A DNA stretch of 9,120 bases from NCBI GenBank assembly GCA_934255105.1, contig CAKQNH010000134.1, positions 1 through 9,120 of the forward strand, given 5' to 3'. Position numbers and translations under genes: made by a program. Numbering within the stretch: position 1 is the first letter of the stretch; every line of letters starts with the position of its first letter. Below are positions 1 to 5,793 of the stretch, piece by piece. The notes beneath the pieces were generated by a model. That model was not told the origin of the DNA. It ran no database searches and saw nothing but the letters and a program-made list of their open reading frames with translations. The DNA is from an uncultured Pirellulaceae bacterium (lineage in GTDB: Bacteria; Planctomycetota; Planctomycetia; Pirellulales; Pirellulaceae).

Positions 1-120
1 GCAACAACACACGGGGCAACAACACACGGGGCAACAACACACGGGGCAACAACACACGGGGCAACAACACACGGGGCAACAACACACGGGGCTACAACAT
101 GCGGAGCAACAACACGATAG
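1..120 (+). repeat. 15-bp tandem repeat encoding QQHTG pentapeptides
   Basis: Six identical copies of the unit GCAACAACACACGGG fill positions 1-90. A seventh (91-105) and an eighth (106-120) each carry four substitutions. The array probably continues left of the window. The unit length is a multiple of three and the array is open in all six frames. In the frame of the downstream ATPase it reads QQHTG six times, then LQHAE and QQHDS. The six inner copies use the same codons, which points to recent slippage expansion, while the two degenerate copies at the 3' edge are older. Copies abut with no spacers, so it is not a CRISPR array. Confidence 0.95.
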
Positions 121-2284
121 TCAATTGAAGCAGAACCAGTTGCAGCCTAACGCGCAGTATTGGCTGGCACTCGATGCGGAGCAGCGTGTCGATTTCGTGC
201 GCGCGGCGATGCAGCCACGGCATGACGAAGGCTATTCGCGCGGCGTGCATGATCACGATGCGGCAATGATCTTGACCCACCTGCTGCAGCTCGATCAGGT
301 AATCGGCTTGCTTCGCTACGCACCCGGCGTGCGCGGACCGGCTTGGTTTGTCTGGCAGCGGATGGTTTCAGCACCGGCGCGAGATGAAACCCTGCGCTGG
401 ATTGCTGGCTTCCACAGCATTGCACAAATCCTACCGATGGCGACTGCCAACCGGGCCTACGTGGTGCGTCTGCGGAGCCTACTGGCACGCCACGGTAGGC
501 GGCTACTGCGAAGCTGCGACCCGTCGCAAGTGGTGGCGATGGCCGAATACCTTTTCGAACAATTGCAGCAAGGGACGCAACGTGTGGCGAGCCCCAGGGC
601 GCTACAAACACTGCAACGACTGCACAGCCACCTCCCCGCCGAGCTGCGGACCTTGCTGCAGCAGGCCCTGCATGGCAACCTGGAACAGCCTCACGCCGCT
701 TGGACGCTCGCCCTCGATGCCGTGGATGGCTACCTGCGTTCACTCCCCACGGACGACCAGAGCCGGATCGATCCACTGTCCGATTACCGACAGGAATTGG
801 CCACGCTACTGTTGTGCAACGATCAACCCGCCCTGCCGGGACCGAATGTTCCGATCGCCCTAGAGCTACAGGGACTGGTCGGCGACCATCCACGCATCGG
901 CTCAGCAAGTATACAGTTCAACTATCATGAATTCATGCAGCGAACCGACAACTATCTGCAAGACGTCCTACCCCGCTTTATTGCCCTGAGGCAAACCAAG
1001 CACAAATTGCTCGAGCAGGCCGAGCGCCAGCTCCGAATCGATGAATTTAGACCCAAGGTGCTGACTAGCTTCGTTCGCAACAAACTAATTGATGAAGTCT
1101 ATCTGCCGCTGATCGGTGACAATTTGGCCAAGCAGATTGGTGCTGCTGGTGAGAACAAGCGCTCGGATCGAATGGGGCTGCTGCTCTTGGTCAGCCCACC
1201 TGGCTATGGAAAGACGACGCTCATGGAGTATGTCGCCAATCGACTGGGCTTGGTATTCGTGAAAGTCAATGGCCCAGCTCTGGGGCATCAAGTCACGTCG
1301 CTCGACCCGGCCGAAGCGACCAACGCCTCGGCGCGCGAAGAGATTCGGCGGATCAATCTCGCACTCGAGATGGGCGACAACGTGATGCTCTACCTGGACG
1401 ACATCCAGCACTGTCACACTGAACTGTTACAGAAATTCATTCCTCTATGCGACGCCACGCGACGAATTGAAGGGGTCTGGGATGGGCAGGCCAAAGCCTA
1501 CGATCTACGTGGTCGCAAAGTCGTCGTGGTCATGGCTGGCAATCCGTACACCGAGAGTGGCCAGCGTTTTCAAATTCCTGACATGCTGGCGAACCGAGCT
1601 GACGTCTACAACTTGGGAGAGATTATCGGCGAAGCTCGCGATGCATTCGAGCTGAGCTACCTAGAGAACTGCTTGACCAGCAACCAGTACTTGCAACCGC
1701 TGGCGCGAGCCTCCAGCCGCGACCAGCGGGCGCTAGTGCGAGCGGCAGAAACCGGCTCGATGGAAGGACTTGATCTCGAGAGCAACCTGTCGTCGGATCA
1801 AATTGCAGACGCGGTGGCGGTGCTTGCCAAACTTTTGACAGTTCGCGATGTCATCTTGAGCGTCAATCGAACTTACATCCAAAGCGCGGCACAAGTCGAC
1901 GCCTACCGCACCGAACCGCCGTTCAAATTGCAGGGGAGCTATCGCAATATGAATCGCATCGCTCAGCGCGTTGTGCCGGTGATGAACGATGTGGAACTGC
2001 GCACTTTGATTTTCTCCAACTACGAACAGGACGCACAGACGCTCACGCGCGACGGAGAATCGAATCTGTTGAAATTCAAGGATCTGTTCGGGGCACTCTC
2101 AGCCGCTGATGCGGAGCGCTGGGAAAATATCAAGTACGCTTTTGTGGAGAGCGTCCGTAGACAGGGTATCGAGGGGGAGGACAATGCGGCTCAAGTCCTG
2201 CGCAGTCTGGCTGGCCTGCGCGATGGCCTGGAATCGATCCGCCGCACCATAGCCGAAGCAACAGAGCAGGATGAGAAAACGTAG
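2..2284 (+). CDS. Large AAA+ ATPase of the DUF3686 'DNA repair ATPase' type, C-terminal part
   Basis: The visible frame is open from the first base and ends at TAG 2282-2284, so the 5' end is probably off-window. A TTG at 125 is a possible start but has no well-spaced Shine-Dalgarno. Numbering from that TTG as residue 1, a helical region with DEGYSRGVHDHDA near 34-46 leads into an AAA+ domain at about 345-500. It shows Walker A SPPGYGKTT (Lys363), Walker B MLYLDDIQ (Asp425/426), sensor-1-like MAGNP (Asn473) and an Arg-finger candidate NRAD (Arg491). The C-terminal segment has EPPFKLQGSYRNMNRIAQRV (sensor-2-like). From memory, these motifs match the C-terminal half of DUF3686 proteins, often named DNA repair ATPases and commonly over 1,500 residues. 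Their biochemical role is poorly defined; an ATP-driven remodelling role is inferred. The N-terminal edge consists of QQHTG repeats, an unusual low-complexity Gln/His segment. Confidence 0.85.
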   Translation, partial: QQHTGQQHTGQQHTGQQHTGQQHTGQQHTGLQHAEQQHDSQLKQNQLQPNAQYWLALDAEQRVDFVRAAMQPRHDEGYSRGVHDHDAAMILTHLLQLDQVIGLLRYAPGVRGPAWFVWQRMVSAPARDETLRWIAGFHSIAQILPMATANRAYVVRLRSLLARHGRRLLRSCDPSQVVAMAEYLFEQLQQGTQRVASPRALQTLQRLHSHLPAELRTLLQQALHGNLEQPHAAWTLALDAVDGYLRSLPTDDQSRIDPLSDYRQELATLLLCNDQPALPGPNVPIALELQGLVGDHPRIGSASIQFNYHEFMQRTDNYLQDVLPRFIALRQTKHKLLEQAERQLRIDEFRPKVLTSFVRNKLIDEVYLPLIGDNLAKQIGAAGENKRSDRMGLLLLVSPPGYGKTTLMEYVANRLGLVFVKVNGPALGHQVTSLDPAEATNASAREEIRRINLALEMGDNVMLYLDDIQHCHTELLQKFIPLCDATRRIEGVWDGQAKAYDLRGRKVVVVMAGNPYTESGQRFQIPDMLANRADVYNLGEIIGEARDAFELSYLENCLTSNQYLQPLARASSRDQRALVRAAETGSMEGLDLESNLSSDQIADAVAVLAKLLTVRDVILSVNRTYIQSAAQVDAYRTEPPFKLQGSYRNMNRIAQRVVPVMNDVELRTLIFSNYEQDAQTLTRDGESNLLKFKDLFGALSAADAERWENIKYAFVESVRRQGIEGEDNAAQVLRSLAGLRDGLESIRRTIAEATEQDEKT

Positions 2285-2468
2285 GCTCGTAAAGAACACC
2301 GCGCTCTGTTACGGCAGATCGAAGAAACATCGCTCAGAAGCGCACTATCGCCAGCCACTGTATTGCGTCGCTCTGGCGCTCAGCGCCCGTGCCGTAACTG
2401 CGCTGGGCCTGTTACGAGTCCACCCATGGCCGCCATTGCTAAAACCAACTGGTCCACGATGTCCAGCG

Positions 2469-2903
2469 TTAACGTTTCGCGTGGGTGCTGAGACGCGGGA
2501 AAAACGAGTCACTGACAGCCGATTCGAGATTGCATATCACAAACCGGCTCCCTTTGTTGCGGATTTTGCTGTCGAATTCACTTAGCTTGATCACTGCGTC
2601 CGCATCGTATGCCTGCACTCCCTCGAAATCCAACACAACGCGGCTATCATTGGCCAATAATTCGGCCAAATTAGCTAGGTCGATGCCCAGGTCACTCCTG
2701 GATTTCGGATCATCGTAGGCGGGGCGCTTGAATGTCACGTGAACCACGCCAGATGGCCGGAGCTCTGCGTCGAGTTCACGAAACTCCCATTGGCTCGGAT
2801 CAATTGTGTAGGCATTCACACGCGCCGACTTCGATGCCAGCGCATCGCTGGCTTCCTGTAAGAAGTCAAAGATTTCAAAGTTTCGATGGCGTATTTTTGC
2901 CAT
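2469..2903 (-). CDS. STAS-domain protein (anti-sigma-factor antagonist-like)
   Basis: A 144-residue protein read from ATG at 2903 down to TAA at 2469. The start is supported by a strong Shine-Dalgarno on the minus strand (GGAAGGA, six bases before ATG). The C-terminal half resembles a STAS domain: a strand around HVTFKRP (55-61), then DSRVVLDFEGVQ (86-97), a helix starting at YDADAVIKL, and a strand at SRFVICNL (119-126). STAS proteins usually bind a partner kinase or anti-sigma factor and are switched by serine phosphorylation. Here the position of the phosphorylated Ser (as in DSSG of SpoIIAA) reads D100-A101-D102-A103, so no phosphoacceptor Ser is present there. It may be constitutively active or have a different role. 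The first 50 residues are not recognised. It is convergent with the AAA+ gene, and no kinase or sigma factor lies nearby. Confidence 0.75.
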   Translation of the reverse strand: MAKIRHRNFEIFDFLQEASDALASKSARVNAYTIDPSQWEFRELDAELRPSGVVHVTFKRPAYDDPKSRSDLGIDLANLAELLANDSRVVLDFEGVQAYDADAVIKLSEFDSKIRNKGSRFVICNLESAVSDSFFPRLSTHAKR

Positions 2904-3080
2904 GTAGTATCCTTCCGTATTTCTTTCAAAACATTAGTCAGCCTGAAGCCAGGTTGACACAGACCGCCAAAGATTAAGCGACAACACAGCTCAGCCCACG
3001 GAAATAGTGAGCATGGCAGAGTCGCTCTCACAAAATTTCCAGCCGGATAAAAGACGCTGGAACTAGAAGATGATTTGGCA

Positions 3081-3144
3081 GAGTTGATGGAACCTGGGGC
3101 TGAAAGGGAAATTTAACTATCGTTCCGTCAGCTTATGCAAGCTG
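3081..3144 (+). promoter_or_regulatory. Two overlapping, mutually exclusive RNA hairpins
   Basis: Read as + strand RNA, 3081-3093 can pair with 3122-3134 along 13 uninterrupted pairs, four of them G-U, closing a 28-nt loop. The second arm overlaps a perfect hairpin, CAGCTT-ATGC-AAGCTG, at 3129-3144. Only one can form at a time. The hairpin is flanked by direct CGTTC repeats at 3121-3125 and 3145-3149. No U-tract follows, so a classical terminator or attenuator is not supported. The call rests on hand pairing only and could be chance or a protein-binding palindrome. Confidence 0.25.
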
Positions 3145-3196
3145 CGTTCGACATCTGCCATCTAGCCTGTTAGTATACCCGAGATCGGTGGCGTCA

Positions 3197-3226
3197 TTGC
3201 GAACAATCGCGACAATAGCGTAGAGT
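3197..3226 (+). promoter_or_regulatory. Possible sigma-70-type promoter for yheU
   Basis: TTGCGA at 3197-3202 and TAGAGT at 3221-3226, spaced by 18 bases, each match four of six consensus positions. The -10 lies about 48 bases before the yheU ATG. Weak match; other sigma-factor preferences are possible in this organism. Confidence 0.2.
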
Positions 3227-3274
3227 TACACCACTTTCTACTCACTTGACCACTAAAAGTCTTGGCTTCCAACG

Positions 3275-3466
3275 ATGCAGATTCCACACGCTGAGCTTGC
3301 GCCCAGCACACTTGCCGCGATTGTTCTGGAGTTTGTCACGCGCGACGGCACGGATCATTCCTCCGTTGAGCGTCGCGTTGAGAGCGTGATGCGGCAGCTC
3401 GAGCGCGGCGAGGCCGAGCTTCATTTCGATCCTGACTCCGAGACCTGCAACGTCGTTAGCGTATAG
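3275..3466 (+). CDS. yheU: YheU/UPF0270 family small protein
   Basis: A 63-residue protein whose whole length follows the YheU/UPF0270 pattern: MQIPHAELAPSTL at the N-terminus, then LEFVTRDGTD, an RRVESVMRQLERGEAEL segment and a final FDPDSETCNVVSV. Family members are about 60-80 residues, so this is complete. Function is unknown; the protein is cytosolic with no signal peptide or membrane segment. There is no clear Shine-Dalgarno before ATG 3275, but family similarity begins exactly at this Met, which fixes the start. It appears to be a single-gene unit: the next gene starts 127 bp downstream and has its own candidate promoter. A 91-codon antisense ORF covering it has no recognisable content. 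Confidence 0.85.
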   Translation: MQIPHAELAPSTLAAIVLEFVTRDGTDHSSVERRVESVMRQLERGEAELHFDPDSETCNVVSV

Positions 3467-3510
3467 CTTACGCACGGGGAAGGTTCCAAGTATTGGCAAA
3501 CATCTGGCGC

Positions 3511-3538
3511 TTACCACTACCGACAGATAAAGTAGAAT
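3511..3538 (+). promoter_or_regulatory. Possible sigma-70-type promoter for the ATPase/DUF4276 pair
   Basis: TTACCA at 3511-3516 (four of six matches to TTGACA) and TAGAAT at 3533-3538 (five of six to TATAAT) are spaced by 16 bases. The -10 lies about 55 bases before ATG 3594. It is the best match I see in the 127-bp gap after yheU. Confidence 0.25.
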
Positions 3539-3593
3539 GCTTGGACACGCATACCAATGGTGAGAACGTCATCAACCAAAACGGCAGTCAACC

Positions 3594-4766
3594 ATGATTC
3601 ATGAAATACGCATACAGAATTTCAAAAGCATTCGAGACGTGACGGTCAAATTTACGCCGGTGACCGTCCTGGTCGGTCGAAGCGGAACGGGTAAATCCAA
3701 CTTTGTCGAGGCGGTACGGTTTCTGCGTGATTTGCTTGGCGGGCGATCTACCGGCATGGGAGGCAGAGTCGGGGGCGGAATGCATCTGCCGTTGGAACTG
3801 ATGCGACCGCTGCCCAAAACAGAGGAATCCACGCGTTTTGAAGTCTGTTTTTTAGTTCGCAGCGAGAAGGAACAATACCGCTATCTGCTGGATCTGGGCA
3901 ATGCGCACATGCACGGCCAGATCGGTCAGGAAAAATTATCTTTGGGCGATATCGTTCTCTTTCACCAATCCGCAGATGCAAACAACCGCCCAGTTTGGAC
4001 TTCGGAACCGCGATTGGTGGACATACCGCAGCCAGGCGGGATCGCGCTTGGACGAATGCCCTCGTTGTCGGCTGTGGTGGTTGCCTACGCTGCTTTAACC
4101 GAAGGCATTGGCTGTTACACGTTTCCCAATAGCGTCATGCTCAATGGATCGGCGAATGACTCGGCACAAGCAGGGTTCCATGACTCGGGTTCCAACTACC
4201 TTGAAACCATGAAGAAGATCGTCAGTAATTTCCAAGACTCGTCGACGCGGCAACGCATCGTATCTTCGCTACAACGTGTCAATCGAGGTGTATCGTCAGT
4301 CGAACTCAATGATCTTAGGCAACCACAATACGCAATTGTGGGGCACGTTTTTGATGATCGGACGCTTGAATTAAAGCTTTCTCAGGAGTCCGAGGGCTTC
4401 CGCCGCTTCTACGCACACTTGCTGGCTTTATATCAGCAACCCTCCAAGTTGGCGATGTTGTTCGAACATCCCGAGGACGGTGTGCACCCCGGCGCGTTTT
4501 CACTATTGGCAGATGAGTTCCTGGCAGCACCGAAGGAAGGACGCGGCCAAGTGATTTTGACGACGCACAGCCCTGGGCTGCTCGACCGATTCACCGCAGA
4601 TCAGATTCGAGTGGTGGAGAAGCAGGGCTTTTACACTCAAATTGGGCCGCTGGCAATGGAGCAGCGAGAGGCGTTGGATGAGCAACTGACCGAACCCGGT
4701 GAGTTGCTAACCGTCGATCCGGCGCGGCGTGAGGGGAGTACGACTGTCGAGGTAATGGGTGAATGA
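3594..4766 (+). CDS. AAA ATPase (AAA_21/RecF-SMC-like), partner of DUF4276 protein
   Basis: A 390-residue ABC-type ATPase. The N-terminus is typical of the family (IRIQNFKSIRDVTVKF), followed by Walker A VGRSGTGKSN (Gly28-Asn36, Lys34). An insert region at about 50-260 is followed by a signature-like SQESEGFRRF (263-272), the Walker B segment MLFEHPEDGVHPG (288-300) and a switch-His motif ILTTHSPGLLDRF (His325). Relatives read IEEPENG(I/L)HP in Walker B, whereas here the catalytic Glu position is His292 (CAT, 4467-4469). Hydrolysis may therefore be weak or lost. Such ATPases pair with DUF4276, OLD or other TOPRIM-like nucleases and are often linked to phage defence; here the stop overlaps the ATG of the DUF4276 gene. 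The start at ATG 3594 fits the family N-terminus, with no strong Shine-Dalgarno. Confidence 0.85.
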   Translation: MIHEIRIQNFKSIRDVTVKFTPVTVLVGRSGTGKSNFVEAVRFLRDLLGGRSTGMGGRVGGGMHLPLELMRPLPKTEESTRFEVCFLVRSEKEQYRYLLDLGNAHMHGQIGQEKLSLGDIVLFHQSADANNRPVWTSEPRLVDIPQPGGIALGRMPSLSAVVVAYAALTEGIGCYTFPNSVMLNGSANDSAQAGFHDSGSNYLETMKKIVSNFQDSSTRQRIVSSLQRVNRGVSSVELNDLRQPQYAIVGHVFDDRTLELKLSQESEGFRRFYAHLLALYQQPSKLAMLFEHPEDGVHPGAFSLLADEFLAAPKEGRGQVILTTHSPGLLDRFTADQIRVVEKQGFYTQIGPLAMEQREALDEQLTEPGELLTVDPARREGSTTVEVMGE

Positions 4767-5430
4767 AGAGGATCGTTTCACTTGTGGAAGGTGAGGGCGA
4801 TGCAGAAGCGGTCCCGATTCTGTTGCGTAAGGTAGCCAGCAGGCGTTTGACAGTGTGGCGATCGATCCAGAAGCATTTCGTGTCGGGCAGATTAACAAGC
4901 TGTGCAAAACTGGCTTTTGCGATTGGCACAACAAGTTGAAAGCTGCGTTGAAACGTCCGAACGTCGGTGGCATCTTGTTACCGTTAGATGGAGACGTTGA
5001 TTTAAAAAACAGAGAACCCTTTTGTGCTATGACCGTAGCGCGAGAGCTCGCCATCGAAGCTCGTTCTGTGGGCGGGGGAGTGACCTTTTCAGTCGCTTGT
5101 GTGATTGCCTGTTTGGAATTTGAGTCCTGGTTGATTGCTGCGGCTCCAGGAATGAAGCCACTGCCTAACGGGCGCGAACTCAAATTACCAGAACAGTTGC
5201 CAAAGAATCCTGAAACTGCTCCGAGAGCGGCAAAAGCGTGGCTTAATAACGTGGTTTCTGGCGGTTATCGGGAAACTTTGGACCAATCTCTACTCACTAA
5301 AGCGGTTGACTTGGATTTTTTGCGAAGTGCGAACCTGCGATCCTTCCGGCGTTTTGAAAACGCAGTTGCGGAACTCGTCTCGGCGATTCGGACGGGGATA
5401 CATGTCGCTAGCCCCCTGAGTGGTGATTGA
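4763..5430 (+). pseudogene. DUF4276 family protein, reading frame broken near codon 24
   Basis: ATG 4763 overlaps the ATPase stop (ATGA), indicating translational coupling. From it the frame reads MKRIVSLVEGEGDAEAVPIL and on to RKV (24 residues), the usual DUF4276 N-terminus. It then loses similarity and stops at TGA 4937-4939. Similarity resumes in another frame by about 4834-4846 (SQQAFDSVAIDPEAF, GGILLPLDGDVDL, CLEFESWLIAA, LRSFRRFENAVAELV) and runs to TGA 5428-5430. Joining the two halves needs one extra base between about 4831 and 4840, so the sequence looks like a 1-nt deletion. That stretch has no slippery heptamer, making programmed frameshifting unlikely. Initiation at GTG 4855 would give 191 residues lacking the VEGEGD segment, whose Glu matches the acidic position of TOPRIM-like folds. 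DUF4276 proteins are probable TOPRIM-related effectors working with the ATPase. A sequencing error remains possible. Confidence 0.75.
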
Positions 5431-5793
5431 TTTCAACCGAAACGGAGAAAGATTACTAACATGGCAAAATCGCAACCAACGGAAACTGCCCATAGTCGTT
5501 GGCAGCGCGTGGCAATGAGCAACTGGGACGATACGTATTCGGCTTCGGGTATTTATTGCAACAACATGCCTTGGACGGTGCGCTCGCGTGGCACAACACA
5601 TTCCGCGAGGAGATGTAGCACTACAGGCCGGATTTCTAGACAAAACCGCAAAGTTTCGCTCGTGGGAAACTATTCTGTAGCTGCTTATCGCAAGAGGCTT
5701 TGCATAGCTCTGGACGACAATCTACTGTTTCGAAGCGAGTCGACCTTTTTATTTGAAGTCGACATTCCTTTTTTCGCGTCGAAAGGTTGTCCT
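5431..5793 (+). other. Leader region upstream of the aminotransferase operon
   Basis: This 363-bp stretch holds no gene that I can defend. An ATG at 5461 is open in frame with the aminotransferase and would add 111 residues, but that extension has no family similarity and an odd composition (many isolated Arg, Cys, Ser, Thr). The other two frames contain short protein-like stretches: 5496-5618 in one, and about 5522-5675 in another (GDVALQAGFLDKTAKFRSWE). Together they could be remains of a decayed gene. Three GTCGA sites lie close to the aminotransferase start and are listed separately. A good Shine-Dalgarno, AAAGG at 5782-5786, decides the downstream start. Confidence 0.5.
5739..5782 (+). 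repeat. Three GTCGA sites at about two-helical-turn spacing
   Basis: GTCGAC occurs at 5739-5744 and again at 5758-5763, and GTCGA at 5778-5782, so starts are 19 and 20 bases apart. Each of the first two is followed by a pyrimidine/T-rich run (CCTTTTTA, ATTCCTTTTTT). They sit immediately before the aminotransferase Shine-Dalgarno. This could be a dimeric-regulator binding array, but a short imperfect repeat by chance is equally possible. Confidence 0.2.

Larger units (their letters stand above)
2904..3274. other. Divergent intergenic region without a convincing gene
   Basis: This 371-bp stretch separates the minus-strand STAS gene from yheU. It should hold the promoters of both. A 17-codon ORF (ATG 3013 to TAG 3066) has only a weak upstream GGAAA and no recognisable product, so it is not called. 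The most structured part is 3081-3144, listed separately. I see no RNA gene that I can name. Confidence 0.6.

Noticed and set aside
1..120. CRISPR array
   Set aside because: The 15-bp units abut without spacers, and the array is translated in frame with the ATPase.
147..908. 253-codon ORF on the minus strand
   Set aside because: Antisense to the conserved AAA+ gene, Arg/Ala/Pro-rich with no recognisable domain; a codon-bias shadow.
2271..2585. 104-codon + strand ORF overlapping the AAA+ stop
   Set aside because: Starts inside the AAA+ gene and runs antisense into the STAS gene; basic, without recognisable content.
3242..3517. 91-codon minus-strand ORF covering yheU
   Set aside because: yheU has full-length family similarity on the other strand; the ORF is a shadow.
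4831..4843. Programmed -1 frameshift in the DUF4276 gene
   Set aside because: The allowed window contains no slippery heptamer or homopolymer; a single-base deletion or sequencing error fits better.
4707..5183. 158-codon ORF on the minus strand
   Set aside because: Antisense to the ATPase end and the DUF4276 gene; Ser/Pro-rich with no family similarity.
5589..5605. Sigma-54 promoter (TGGCAC at 5589-5594)
   Set aside because: The -12 GC is missing at the required spacing; TC is found instead.
5461..5793. Aminotransferase start at ATG 5461
   Set aside because: The 111-residue extension lacks family similarity; ATG 5794 has AAAGG at a 7-base spacing and begins just before the conserved region.
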